Positions 12,147-23,113 of a DNA stretch of 59,699 bases are shown here, piece after piece (the first letter of the stretch is position 1; every line of letters begins with the position of its first letter). The notes beneath the pieces were generated by a model. It was not told the origin of the DNA. It was given only the letters and a program-made list of their open reading frames with translations, and made no database searches. The DNA comes from Stramenopiles sp. TOSAG23-2 (lineage: Eukaryota; Sar). The translations under genes were made by a program, and so were the position numbers. The DNA lies in the NCBI GenBank assembly GCA_900128395.1, contig LT649253.1, positions 1 to 59,699 on the forward strand. The letters are read 5' to 3'.

Positions 12147-12911
12147 AAAAATAGGATAATAATTTTTCAACATCTTTTTCACTTTCAATACCTAATGCAG
12201 CTAATATACTATCTGCTTTTGCAACTTTTCGATCTGCTTTTGATAATTGTTCTAATTTTTCCCTAGTTTCTGCATCAATTAAAAATCCTGCTTCTTGTGC
12301 TAATAATTGCAACATAATTTTTACTTTATATGTAGAAACAGGTGCTTTATTTGCTTCTTCTTCTGCTTGTTTTTTCGCTTCCTCTGTTTCCTCTTGTGTT
12401 TTCTCGCCACCTTGTGCTTGTTGTGCCATGCCTTTTGGTACTCTAGCAAATACATCCGTAGTAGGTGGTTGCCAATTTAATCCTAACAATTGCGAATGGA
12501 TAATTTCATCCGCTTTTAAAACACGTTCTACTAATCCTGCACTTTCTTCTTTATGCATATTCCATACTTCTTGATATGTTTCATTATCTGCAACTTCGAA
12601 ATGCCTAAATTTATTTTGTAAATCTTTATATTGTTTCGTTATACGACGATAATCTTCCGTTAATAATTGATTTTCCGCTTTATGTTCAGAATCTTGACTA
12701 TGGTATTTTTGTATTTGATTGGTCAATGCATCTTTTAAACGTGCTAATTTACGTTTTTGTTGCGACAATGTTGCTGAATTTTCCATATCACGTTCCGTTA
12801 ATACACGATAATTATATTCTAATTTTTCCGTATTCAATTGATAGGTAGCACGCATTTCTTCCAATTGTTGTTCTAACGTTTGTATATCTGTTTCCAATTT
12901 AATTTTTAATT
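12147..12911 (-). pseudogene. Inverted partial copy of DRC1 (middle part, no start or stop of its own)
   Basis: About 765 bases identical, as far as can be read, to the reverse complement of about 25270-26311 in the DRC1 gene at 24362-26779. It covers the middle coiled coil and the conserved KFRHF...HSQLLGLNW region. It begins and ends inside coding sequence, and its frame runs into unrelated bases at both ends, so it cannot be a working gene. It lacks both the 137-bp and the 144-bp duplications of the main copy. It fills the space between the VOC gene and the DNRLRE gene almost exactly. Either a very recent inverted segmental duplication or, more likely, an inverted chimeric join in the assembly. 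Confidence 0.9.
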
Positions 12912-12921
12912 ACATAATATT

Positions 12922-15900
12922 TTAGCTACTAGATACTACTTCTTCTTTACCTTTATCCTCTTCTTTTTTCTTATTTTCAGCCTTTGTTCCTTCTTCTTCT
13001 TTACCCTTTTCCTCTTGTTCTTTTTTCTTATTTTCAGCTTCTTTGATTCCTTCTTCTTTTTTCTTTTCAGCTTCTTTTTTTCGTTCTTCAGCTTTTTTAG
13101 CTTTTGCATCTTCTTCAAGACGTAATCTTGTTTTATTGCTTTCTTCTTTTACTTTAATATCTTTTTTCTCTTGTTCTTCTAATTCCTTTGCAACTGTTTC
13201 GGCTCTTTCCTTTTTCTTCTTTGCTTCTTCCTGTAATTTTTTAGTTTCCTCTTCTTTCTTATTTGCTTGTTCTTCTTTCTTTGTTTCTTCCTCCTGTATT
13301 TTTTTCTTATCTGATTCTGCTTTTGCTTTTTTAGCTTTTTCTTTTGCTTTTTCTTTTGCTTCTGCAATACTTTTATCTCCTTCCTCTTTTACTCTTTTTG
13401 CAACTTTTTCTGCTTCCTCTTCTTTTATCTTTTGCTCTGCAGCTACACGTTCAGCTTCAACTTTTTTTGCATGTTCTTCTTTTTTTCGTTGTTGCTCTTT
13501 ACGATCTTCTTCTTTTTGCCTAGCTTCTTCTCTTTTTTCAAGCTCTTCTGCTACTTTTTTTGCTTTTTCTTCTGCTGCTATTTTTTTTGCTTTTTCCTCT
13601 TCATAACTATTAGATGACCAACCAGATTTCTTATCAAGTTGAACATTTGAGGCGGACATAGAATAATTTCCTAACTGAAGAACGGTCTGGTCATTTTCAA
13701 TATTATCATTAATATCATCTAATGCATCCTCCTGCTTTTCCACTACGGTTTCGTTTCCACCTTTTGGTTTAGAACCATAAGGGTTCTTCTTGTGCTTCTT
13801 TTTCATATCATTTGCTATTCTATTCATTTCACGTACATAATTACGTTTCATTTCTGGCTGTTCACCAATATCATCACGGTCGCCATGACAACTTAAACTG
13901 AGTATTGGACGTTCACGTGGATCTGGGTATAAACCAGTAGAAAAACTGAACGTATCATCAGAACTTGCAATGAAAGTCATTCCTAAATTTGATTTTGGAT
14001 TACTAGCCCATTCACGTACCCAGTCAGTGATATCGATGGAAACCCATGTAAACCGTTTACTTGGTTTAAATGTTACACAATCCATCGGGTTTTTTCCAAC
14101 GGTTGGTTTGGATTGCCATGTAACCGTACCCTTGTCGTATTTTTGTACATTTTTGCAAACTTTGACTGGATCTTTAGTGGCATCTTTCACAAATAAACGC
14201 AACATTACGCGTTTAAACATTGCGCCTTCTTCTGTTTTTTCTATAATTTTTGAAGTTCTAATACGCATGATGACTTCTTCGCTACCAATACTAAATTTCA
14301 CGTTACAATTAGTACCTTTGACATGTTTAAAATCCGTATGCAACGAACCGCCTTGTCGATCTAAACTATTGAATTTAACGTATTTCACATCTTTTGGGCA
14401 TGTCCAAACATCATCATAATCTTTACATAAATCAGCCACCTGTCTTGGTTGATTTGAATCGATATGGTGAATACGTGTACGTGTAATCATATACGTTTCC
14501 ACATTTGAAAAATGAATCTTCTGCTTTCACCGTTACTTTATCGCGATAATCACGACCCCATTGACTACTTCGACGTCCTTTACGAATGACTTCATTATAA
14601 TCACGCCCGCTGCTTCCACTGAAATCACCACACATACCTATCGATTTACCATCTCTCGGACCTTTGAAGGATAAATATGCATTTAAGTATCCACCCCAAT
14701 TACCACATCCATACCAACTTCTACAACCACCACCACGATCGCAACCACCGGCACCTTTTTGATGATGGTACCATCCATATTGCCACCAACCTGGGGTGTA
14801 CATACGTACATTTGGTCCGTAAATATTCCATGGATAATTGTATCTTAAATTTACATTTTTCGTGTAATAATCTCTATAACGAGTGTACAGATTCACACCT
14901 TTGCATTTTCCATCTTCCTCAACAGAAACTTTGTAATTGCTGTATTTACAATTTGGTGCTTCAAAGGAGATTGTATCGCATTTTCCACGTTTACCCTTAC
15001 CGTATTTCACCTCTTTTTCACATACACGTACGGCAACTGCCGATGTTGCCGATATGCTTGGATGTGCCATACGAAGCAATGCATGTACTTCAGATCTACT
15101 TTCAGGGTGTGAGTAATATATAAATTCACCAGCATCGTATATATTATAATATACCCCATCTGCTGTATTTGGGTGTGGATCCCCTACACTACGGCAATGA
15201 CCCCATGTAAAGCGAATTTCACAATGCTTGCCAACATAACCTTCATCACAATGACATACGCAAGTAGCGTTAAATTTAACATTTTCATGATTTGTGTCAC
15301 AATACCATTCATCATTGCAACTAGAAGTATATGAACCACGACCGTGGCCATTACAGCCACCGCCTTTTTCTGGACCATATGAGCGACATCGATCTCTCCT
15401 AGCAAATTCTGCTTGTTTTCTGGCTATTTTCTCCGCTTCTAAACGTTTCAATTCCTCATATTGCCATTTGCATACTTTCCCACCATCATCCGGTCCATCT
15501 TTAATTTGAAATGAAATAACACCACCAGCCGTTAAATCAAATGGTTTCAAAATTGCTGAACGATGGTAATCAGAGTCCAAACTTACACCTTCGCGATTGA
15601 AATTAAATACCAGTGCGTCTCTTCCAGATTTAGCACCTAAAGTACTATTTTTCTGCACACCAATGAGTGTACTAAATGAATCTCTTAACGTACCTTTCTC
15701 AAAGTTTTCTTCTAATACCGTATTAACCTTTTCAAAATTTCTATTTGGTGTCAAATCTGGAGCGTTATCTTGATCTGATTCAGCTGCTTCTTCCATTGCC
15801 CGTTGACGAGCACATGTACTAAATTGCTGTTGAACTTCATCAATAGAAGCAGTTTCACCAGCATCAGTAACACGTTTCATGCACATCCTAAGGTTTGCTA

Positions 15901-17104
15901 ATGTATTCGTACAGTTAACTTCTTCAATACAATCGGTCAATATGTCCGTATCGTTCATATCCTTTGGCTCCTCTTTTATGATTGGGAAATAGCCATCTAA
16001 CGCATTGTATAAATTAGTATCGTTGTCTTTTCGTTCTTTATCTTCTTGATCCATGATTCCAATTTCATTTTCTATTCTACCCATTTCATCATCAGTTGCA
16101 TTGACGTTCTCTACAAATTTGTCATTTTTGTTACGAGTTCGATAACCTAATACTTGCTCGTGTTTTTTATCTCTTTCTGTATGCCAAAAAGTTTCATCAT
16201 CAGTTGCATTGACGTTCTCTACAAATTTGTCATTTTTGTTACGAGTTCGATAACCTAATACTTGCTCGTGTTTTTTATCTCTTTCTGTATGCCAAAAAGT
16301 ATCTTTAATATTTTTTCTTTTTTGTAATAACCTATTCCAATCTTCTTTGCTCATGGAGTTTTTCAGTTTCAAATCATTTTCCTTCCGTTTACGCTCGTAA
16401 TATTTAAACTTCTGCTCTTTCATTTGATCCTGTTTCTTTTTTTGTTCCAACAGCTTTGCTTTCTTCTTCTTTTCCTTTTCCTCAATAGCTTTTAAACGTT
16501 CTTTTTCTACTTCTTTAAGTTGACCTTTCAAGTCTTTGACTTGCTTTGCCAATTTATTTGTCTTTTCCACTAATGGAGGAAGTTTTTTCGTATGGTTCTT
16601 TTGCTCTGCCGTTAAATTTCCAACCTTATACTTCTTGTTTTGACGTTTTACATTGAACTCTTTTTTAATGTTATGTTTTGTAATATTGCGCTTAGTCACA
16701 TTACGTTCGTTTCGTAAGTGTCTTGAGTTTAATTTACTAACTTCCTGACTATCTAATTGAACTATTTCTTGTTCTGTATGTTTTAATAACAATTTCGTAT
16801 CTTCAATTGTCTCATGTGCCTTTTTTGCAGCTTTAAAAATCGGTCTTGCCTTTGTATGCACACGTTTTAATTGATAACGAATATTGCTAGATTCTGGATG
16901 ATCCCCTAAATCCTTATGTTTCTTTGGAGCTTTTAATATATCTTTCGCCCTTGCACCAAGGAATACATATGGAGCCTTCCTGCCAACTTTAGCATTCTTA
17001 TTTAATAAGGAAGAAGATGAATCACCAACTGCAAGACATACATAACATGATATGATAATGCAAATTGATAAAAGAATCTTCACCATCTTTATATTGACAC
17101 ACAA
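12922..17104 (-). CDS. Secreted coiled-coil / EGF / vWD / DNRLRE-domain protein
   Basis: Two overlapping minus-strand frames: 17104-14432 and about 14528-12922. The second has no ATG near its start, so they are probably one gene. A 55-base stretch (14494-14440, GTATAT...ACAG) would act as a phase-0 intron and give about 1,375 residues; a single-base indel in the overlap is the alternative. Preferred start is the second ATG (17086), with a signal peptide MVKILLSICIIISCYVCLA. Then: Lys/Glu-rich coiled coils; a region resembling reelin-type sandwich repeats (GGVISFQIKDGPDD); an EGF-like Cys cluster (CVCHCDEGYVGKHCE); a vWD-like domain (HCRSVGDPHPNTADG to MCGDFSGSSGRDYNEV); a DNRLRE-like domain (VTWQSKPTVG, WVSIDITDWVREW); and a 230-residue Glu/Lys tail. 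Extracellular matrix or surface role inferred. A 36-residue in-frame duplication is present. Confidence 0.7.
14440..14494 (-). other. Candidate 55-base intron joining the vWD and DNRLRE frames
   Basis: On the minus strand, TGTGGAAAC precedes GTATATG and the segment ends in CAAGACAG before GTGGCTGAT. Both boundaries fall between codons, so splicing joins ...KCGN to VADLCK.... It is shorter than the other introns here (84-199 bases) and its donor GTATAT is weaker than their GTAAGT, so an indel in the assembly remains possible. Confidence 0.45.
16084..16300. repeat. Exact 108-bp tandem duplication (in frame) in the secreted vWD protein gene
   Basis: Bases 16084-16191 recur at 16192-16299. The unit is 36 codons, so the frame is kept and the protein carries the same 36-residue segment (starting TFWHTERDKKHEQ) twice. 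As all similar duplications in this window look like assembly overlaps, one copy is probably false, but this one cannot be excluded by frame. Confidence 0.9.
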
Positions 17105-18169
17105 AATAAAATTACACCACTAAATTGTTGTCCTCAAAGAAAAAACTTAAACAAATATATGTTTATGTACAAACTATTGTATAAAAACATGTTTATCTAT
17201 GCTTGTATATTTTTATTGATTGTTTATAAAATGTTTGTTGTGATATTATTATTATTTTGATAGAAACTTACTGTATTTTTAAATGATATGTGCATAGTAA
17301 GACTCTCGATATAGGAAGTATAGATAATAAACTACAACCCCCCTTTTTTATGTGAAGGAAAAAGCGAGGTGGAAAAACATCCCATCCTGATTCCTGTAGT
17401 TGCGTTTCTTTTTACAACTGACCACGGCACAACAGCACAACAGCACAACAGCACAGCAATATAATATTATATGAGATGCTATTTAAGTGGCGGCAGCTAG
17501 AGCTACCGCTAACAGCTATTAATACCAGCTACAGTACAGCTAGAGCTACCACAGTAGACAGTAGACAGTAGATAATTTTAATGCAGCAGCAGTTATTATT
17601 ATCTCCCTACATTATTGTTGTTGCTATTATTGAAAAAACAATAATAAATAAACTGATGTAATAATACACAAAATAATAATCACTAGCAATACAAAAAAAC
17701 AATCAAATCCTGATTCCTGTAGTTGCGTTTCTTTTTACAACTGACCACGGCACAACAGCACAACAGCACAACAATACTATATAATATTAGATGCTACAAA
17801 AGTGGCGGCAGCTACCAGCTACAGCTACCAGGTAGCTAGCTACCAATAGATAATTATAATGCAGCAACAACAGTTATTATTTTATCTCTCCATCCCGATT
17901 GAAAAAACAACAACAAATAACTGATGTAATAATACACAAAATAATAATCACTAGCAATACAAAAAAACAATCACGATTATTGTGATATCAACTAAACATA
18001 AATTTCTACTAGCAAAGAGATTTGCATTAATGTAATCGATGGAACCTAAAACTGATGTAATAATACACAAAATAATAATCACTAGCAATACAAAAAAACA
18101 ATCACGATTATTGTGATATCAACTAAACATAAATTTCTACTAGCAAAGAGATTTGCATTAATGTAATCG
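17105..18169. other. Divergent intergenic region with diverged and exact repeats
   Basis: Lies between the secreted vWD gene (-) and the coiled-coil gene (+), so it holds both promoters. Two diverged direct copies of a roughly 320-base unit begin at 17384 and 17707, followed by an exact 131-base duplication at 17920-18180. AGCT/CAG-rich short repeats occur at about 17430-17570 and 17750-17850. No ORF of note. Confidence 0.7.
17384..17975. repeat. Diverged direct repeat, about 320-bp period
   Basis: ATCCTGATTCCTGTAGTTGC begins at 17384 and again at 17707 (period 323). The copies share the block to CAACAGCACAACAG, then a GGCGGCAGCTA block, a GATAATT-TAATGCAGCA block and an ACTGATGTAATAATACAC block, with indels between them. 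Because the copies have diverged, this is a genuine tandem duplication, unlike the exact ones nearby. The AGCT-containing inner part varies most. Confidence 0.75.
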
Positions 18170-18180
18170 ATGGAACCTAA
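17920..18180. repeat. Exact 131-bp tandem duplication over a start codon
   Basis: The unit at about 17919-18049 is repeated to about 18180. Each copy ends with ATGGAACCTAA, so the start of the downstream coiled-coil gene is present twice (18039 and 18170). Only the second ATG opens the long frame. Likely an assembly overlap. Confidence 0.9.
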
Positions 18181-21100
18181 CGATAAACTTGAAAAATCAT
18201 CAATTGCGATGGAGAAGAATACAGAAGAAACAATAAATGACTCGCTTCAATTTACACCAATAACAGAGTTTGTGAATAATGACTTACATTTCAACAATTT
18301 AAACAATATATTTAAAGACATATTTGATACGTTATCATCACAAAACTCTACCATAAAACAATTAAAAAAAGAAAAAGAAATGTCCCGAACAAAATATGAA
18401 AATCAAAGAGATACCTATACAAAAACAATAGATGAATTGAAAAATGAAATTAAAGAATTGAAGAATAATACAATTGAAATGAAAAGTCGTATGGTAACAA
18501 GGTCTGATTTATTAACTCAAGAAATACGTATGAATAAAACTGCGTCATTAAACGATTTAGATGAAGTTCGAATGTAAGTACTTTTTTGTTTGTTTTTGTT
18601 TACAGTAATCTTCCACGTAAAATAAAACTGCGTCATTAAACGATTTAGATGAAGTTCGAATGTAAGTACTTTTTTGTTTGTTTTTGTTTACAGTAATCTT
18701 CCACGTAACACTACTACTGCTATTATTATTATTGTTGTTGTTGTTGTTGTTGTTGTTACTACTACTTCTACCACCACCATTACACCCCTACTATGAAACA
18801 GAATATTCAGCACATAATAATTACTAACATTTAATATATGTATTATATTACATATAATAGACAACTGTTAGATTATGCTGAAAAAGAAGAAATTAGTAGA
18901 ATTGAAGGCATGATTGAAACAATACCAACTAACGAAAGTATTGATAAAAAAATTGAGAAAATGATACAACGTATCATTCAAGTAGAAACAGAGAGTCAAG
19001 CACGTAAAGATGATTACGTCTTATCCCATAGTTATGACTATGATACAAATGAGATACGCCAATCATTATTAGAATTACAAACAAATACATTTAATTCTAT
19101 CGGTGCACTCGAAGAGTGGCGTGAAGCATTGGAAGAAGATTTAGATATGATAAAAGTTGATTTAGATAGCAATATAGTAAGGCGGGATGAGTGGAATAAA
19201 GGTGCACTCGAAGAGTGGCGTGAAGCATTGGAAGAAGATTTAGATATGATAAAAGTTGATTTAGATAGCAATATAGTAAGGCGGGATGAGTGGAATAAAT
19301 TTATAGAACATGCCGAAGGGTTTGCTACTGGGGATATCACTGAACAAATTATGCATGATATCCGTGGTAGCCAATCACAAATCGATAAATTAGTACGTGA
19401 TGCAAAAAAATTATATGACGTCCAAGGTAAGCATGAAGATGTAATAAATAAAAAAGCTGAAAAAACAGATGTATCAGCAATGCAAGAGTTTAATGCAATA
19501 ACATATGCTACTAATGAAATTATGCATATGAAAAACAAAGAAATTACACAAGATGCGAAAGAGACAAAGGAAATGGTTGCAAAAAATACCCGTCAACTAG
19601 TTACGAAAGTCGACAGGATGGAATCGGAGAAGCAACAAGATACCATTTTGGACATGCAAGATAGATTAGGTGATACTGTAGCAGAGCTTGGCGATAAGGC
19701 ACCAATTATGGATGTTACAAATTTAAGATTAGCAATGGAAAATATGCAGCATCAATTAACATTTATAAGAAATGAAATCGAAGGTATTAAATCTATAAGC
19801 AAAAAATTATGGATGTTACAAATTTAAGATTAGCAATGGAAAATATGCAGCATCAATTAACATTTATAAGAAATGAAATCGAAGGTATTAAATCTATAAG
19901 CAAAAAATCAAGCGAAATGGCAGAAGATGCAAAAATCTCCATGCCAATACCAATTGCATCTAATGCTATGATGATTCCACAACAAATGGCAGGGAATGTA
20001 CCATTACAGGAACAAGCTATAATGAATTCCCAAATGCTAAATCCTACTACGGCTGGTACAATATCTATTGGAAAAACTGTAGCAAAACAAACTACTGAAG
20101 CTGAACTTATTGCATATGGGCATTTAGGTTCTGGTAGAACAAGTTCAGTTGCATCACCACAACCAATAAATCCAGGGAATATACAACAACGTCAACAGCT
20201 ACAAGGACAAGATCCAGCACATATAATAAAATTCCAATTGAAAAATGCAATGGATCAATTAAATCATTTAGAGAAACAACATAGTAAAATAGAAAGACGA
20301 TTATCAAATTTAAAAAAGGAGCATGAAGATGAAATATTAAATGAAGAAAAGGAAGCGGAAGTTGACAACGAAGGCGAAGGAAAAAAAATGGAAATGCCAT
20401 CTAATATATCAATGGGTATACATCATATAGCAGAAGATGCACGTGCAAAAACTGCGAAAAGTAAAGATGCTCAAATTGCAGCAGAACTTACTAGAGCATC
20501 TTTATTAAATAGAATTGGCCAACATGAAGATAAGTTAATTCTCGCTGCAAAACGATTAGATGATCAAAAAGAATTAATTAGGCGTTTGCAAGAGCAGGTA
20601 GAACAGGCGGCATTGCAAAATCTTGGACGTGCGTCAGAGATTAAAGCAGCTGAAGATGAGGGAGCTATTGTTGGCGAGAAAAATGTAAGACCAAAAGCAA
20701 TTATGAAAAATAGTGTAAAAGTACAACAACAACAACGACAACTACCAATACAAAAAGAACCGGAAATTAATCTACAGCAAGAACAAAATTTACCTGCAGT
20801 AGGTGTCCGATGTTTATTTTGCGATCGTCCTGCAAGAAGAATTTCTAAACATGTTGGCTCAACAATACAAAAAGAACCGGAAATTAATCTACAGCAAGAA
20901 CAAAATTTACCTGCAGTAGGTGTCCGATGTTTATTTTGCGATCGTCCTGCAAGAAGAATTTCTAAACATGTTGGCTCAACAAATAAAAAAAATACAAATG
21001 TAAATATGGTACGAAAATCAACTAGAAAAGAATCACCTGAGAATCGCCAATTACCACGACGTCCACAAACAGCACGTGAACGTTCCTCACGATCATCCTT

Positions 21101-21305
21101 TAATAATAACAAGAAGAAGGATAAAAAAATACGAAAGAGTGTGAATATGAAAATCATGGATGGTACCGTTGCGCCACCACCAATACGTCAATCATTTCGT
21201 GTGTCTGCTTTAATTCCAACTAATGTAGCAACTGATGGTAGAAGAAAGAAGACAAAAGTGGGGTATAGTAGCAAAGTAGAAGAGGATAAAGAAGAGGAAG
21301 AGTAG
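18170..21305 (+). CDS. Coiled-coil protein, possibly flagellar (QRICH2/DUF4795-like)
   Basis: Two exons: 18170-18573 and 18861-21305, with a GTAAGT...ATAATAG intron of 287 bases that includes an 88-bp artefact. The split codon joins cleanly (AT+A). A 101-bp exact duplication (19704-19905) shifts the frame; removing one copy gives 915 codons, or about 843 if two in-frame duplications are also removed. The protein is mostly charged coiled coil, with a Gln/Met/Pro-rich patch, a second coiled coil, and a short Cys motif CLFCDRPARRISKHVG that is probably a zinc knuckle, then a basic Ser/Arg tail. The long coiled coil ahead of a CxxCDRP motif recalls the DUF4795 proteins (QRICH2, C16orf96) of sperm flagella; this is from memory and uncertain. 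The neighbouring DRC5 and DRC1 genes fit a flagellar role. Confidence 0.65.
18533..18708. repeat. Exact 88-bp tandem duplication across an exon-intron boundary
   Basis: 18533-18620 recurs at 18621-18708. The unit holds the last 41 bases of exon 1 and the GTAAGT donor of the coiled-coil gene, so the intron contains a second decoy exon end and donor. Splicing from either donor to 18860 would give different products: only the first keeps a single copy of the exon end. Likely an assembly overlap. Confidence 0.9.
19102..19299. repeat. Exact 99-bp in-frame tandem duplication
   Basis: 19102-19200 recurs at 19201-19299 inside the coiled-coil gene and adds a 33-residue repeat (beginning GALEEWREALEEDL). 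Frame is preserved. Confidence 0.9.
19704..19905. repeat. Exact 101-bp frameshifting tandem duplication
   Basis: 19704-19804 recurs at 19805-19905 in the coiled-coil gene. The first frame ends at a stop inside the second copy; the second frame restarts there. Removing one copy rejoins them in phase. Confidence 0.93.
20746..20979. repeat. Exact 117-bp in-frame tandem duplication of the Cys motif
   Basis: 20746-20862 recurs at 20863-20979, duplicating 39 residues that include the CLFCDRP motif. If real, the protein would have two zinc knuckles; if, as is likely, an assembly overlap, it has one. Confidence 0.9.
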
Positions 21306-21591
21306 AAAAATACGAACCGTCAGTAAATATATTTCGCGTACACGAAGTAGTAGAGAGTTAGAGAGTCTGTAGAGAGAGAGGTGCATATTATAAATATTAA
21401 AATCGCTCATATATATTTTATAAGTGAGCTAGTATATGTAATTTCGAGTAGAAAAATACGAACCGTCAGTAAATATATTTCGCGTACACGAAGTAGTAGA
21501 GAGTTAGAGAGTCTGTAGAGAGAGAGGTGCATATTATAAATATTAAAATCGCTCATATATATTTTATAAGTGAGCTAGTATATGTAATTTC
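21300..21591. repeat. Exact 146-bp tandem duplication at a 3' end
   Basis: 21300-21445 recurs at 21446-21591. The unit begins with the last codons and TAG of the coiled-coil gene and continues into its 3' flank. It does not change the protein. Confidence 0.9.
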
Positions 21592-21835
21592 ATTATATAT
21601 ATAAAAATATTAATAAACATAATGTATACAACATATCATACATCATACGTATATAGCTTCTCCTCCTCATCTCTCTTATTAAAATATCCTTTTTTTTGGT
21701 TCTTTTTTATTTCCTTGAATCCAACTCATTTTTCCTTACAATCATTGATATCCTATCAAGAGCATCTGATTCTTTTGATACTCTATTGTTACGTAAATCT
21801 AAACTTGTTAATGACATATTATTGCTTAATGTTTT
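21306..21835. other. Convergent intergenic region
   Basis: Between the coiled-coil gene (+) and DRC5 (-), both ending here. Almost all of it is the second copy of the 146-bp duplication (to 21591), a TA-rich spacer, a pyrimidine-rich stretch (21655-21700), and the first copy of the 129-bp duplication (21703-21831), which repeats the DRC5 3' end. Confidence 0.7.
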
Positions 21836-21960
21836 TTATTTCCTTGAATCCAACTCATTTTTCCTTACAATCATTGATATCCTATCAAGAGCATCTGATT
21901 CTTTTGATACTCTATTGTTACGTAAATCTAAACTTGTTAATGACATATTATTGCTTAATG
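21703..21960. repeat. Exact 129-bp tandem duplication of the DRC5 3' end
   Basis: 21703-21831 recurs at 21832-21960. Read on the minus strand, each copy encodes the last about 40 residues of DRC5 with the same stop codon, so the DRC5 product is unaffected. Confidence 0.9.
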
Positions 21961-23113
21961 ATGATTCAATGGAACTAAATTCTGGTTCGTTTAATTCATT
22001 ATTTGATAAATCAATTGCCGCTAATGCACTATGCGGAAATTGAAATAACGTACTCAATTCATCCGCACTTTGTTCTGCTAATGAATTCGCACTTAAATTT
22101 AACAATTGTAAACTTCCATTATCTCTAAGACCTTGTAATAATGCTTTACCACCATTATCAGTTAAACGATTTAAACGTAAATTTAACTCAATTAAACTTT
22201 CATTTCTACGTAATGCTCTACCTAAATATTTACCACCTTCAGCATGTATTTGATTATCTGCTAAATTTAAACATGTCAATACAGAGCGCGAGCCAAGTAA
22301 TTTTGCTAATAATCTTGCACCATGATTTGTAATTTTATTATGTGAAAAATCCAAATGTGTAATTGTACTATTATTAATTAAACCACCCATTAATTGGCGT
22401 AATAAATCATCATCAATTAAATTTGCTGGTAACATCAACGTTGTTAAAACATCTGTAGTTTTAATACATTGTTTCAAACTGTCTGCATCGGATATCTTCA
22501 TGCCAAACAAGGAACGTTCGTAATTCATTTTAATTTGTTTTACACCATACGTCAATTCCAATTTACTTAAATTTGGTAAACGACTAAATATGTGACTTAA
22601 ATCCATATGTGACATTAATTGTTTAATAGTTAAATTAAACACATAATCTTCCGCTGCTTCTAACTTGCTACGTAATTCATCAATATCATGTACATTTGGA
22701 TCAAAAGTTTCCAATTGTTCTTCAATAAATTTCTCAAAAAACGTCTGTTTCCACGTCAAACCATGTTCCGCTATTTGGCAATTTTTCCAACCGTTACCTT
22801 CTATGCAACAACGTTTCCAATATGATTCAGAGTGTATAAATGCTGCACTAATATTAACAGGTAACGTTAACGATAGTTGATCCACTAATTTTGGTAATAA
22901 TTTTTCTGGTAATCCATCAATATTTGGATTTTTATCAAAGTTCACCGCAATGGTGCGTATGCATTTATTGACCAACGATTCCTTTCCTTTATGTTCTTGA
23001 AACGCAGCATTTTCATCATTATCAGAGGTTTTACTATGACCTGGTCTGGTTAAATGGTGTGTTTTGTATTTTTTCACTTCATCTGCATATACAAAGGTAT
23101 GATCGTGATGCAT
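21836..23113 (-). CDS. DRC5: Dynein regulatory complex subunit 5 (TCTE1-like LRR protein)
   Basis: One exon, 425 residues, ATG at 23113. The N-terminal third has the family pattern seen in TCTE1/FAP155: ESYWKRCCIEGNGWKNCQIAEHG then TWKQTFFEKFIEEQLE. The C-terminal half (about 225-420) is a run of RI-type leucine-rich repeats (LTCLNLADNQIHAEGG, LIELNLRLNRLTDNGG, LQLLNLSANSLAEQ, LTSLDLRNNRVSKES). Length agrees with known DRC5 (around 400-500 residues). Known role: a subunit of the nexin-dynein regulatory complex that links outer doublet microtubules in motile axonemes. It is transcribed away from DRC1, whose ATG is 1.25 kb upstream, so the two share a bidirectional intergenic region. Confidence 0.85.
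   Translation of the reverse strand: MHHDHTFVYADEVKKYKTHHLTRPGHSKTSDNDENAAFQEHKGKESLVNKCIRTIAVNFDKNPNIDGLPEKLLPKLVDQLSLTLPVNISAAFIHSESYWKRCCIEGNGWKNCQIAEHGLTWKQTFFEKFIEEQLETFDPNVHDIDELRSKLEAAEDYVFNLTIKQLMSHMDLSHIFSRLPNLSKLELTYGVKQIKMNYERSLFGMKISDADSLKQCIKTTDVLTTLMLPANLIDDDLLRQLMGGLINNSTITHLDFSHNKITNHGARLLAKLLGSRSVLTCLNLADNQIHAEGGKYLGRALRRNESLIELNLRLNRLTDNGGKALLQGLRDNGSLQLLNLSANSLAEQSADELSTLFQFPHSALAAIDLSNNELNEPEFSSIESSLSNNMSLTSLDLRNNRVSKESDALDRISMIVRKNELDSRK

Noticed and set aside
13043-13606. A 187-codon plus-strand Ser/Phe-rich open frame
   Set aside because: It is the antisense of the Glu/Lys/Ala-rich tail of the minus-strand DNRLRE protein; such repeats give long mirror frames.
17430-17570. 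CAG/AGCT-rich short repeats as a possible CRISPR-like or triplet-expansion locus
   Set aside because: Units vary in length and sequence, with no constant repeat-spacer structure; they belong to the diverged 320-bp repeat.
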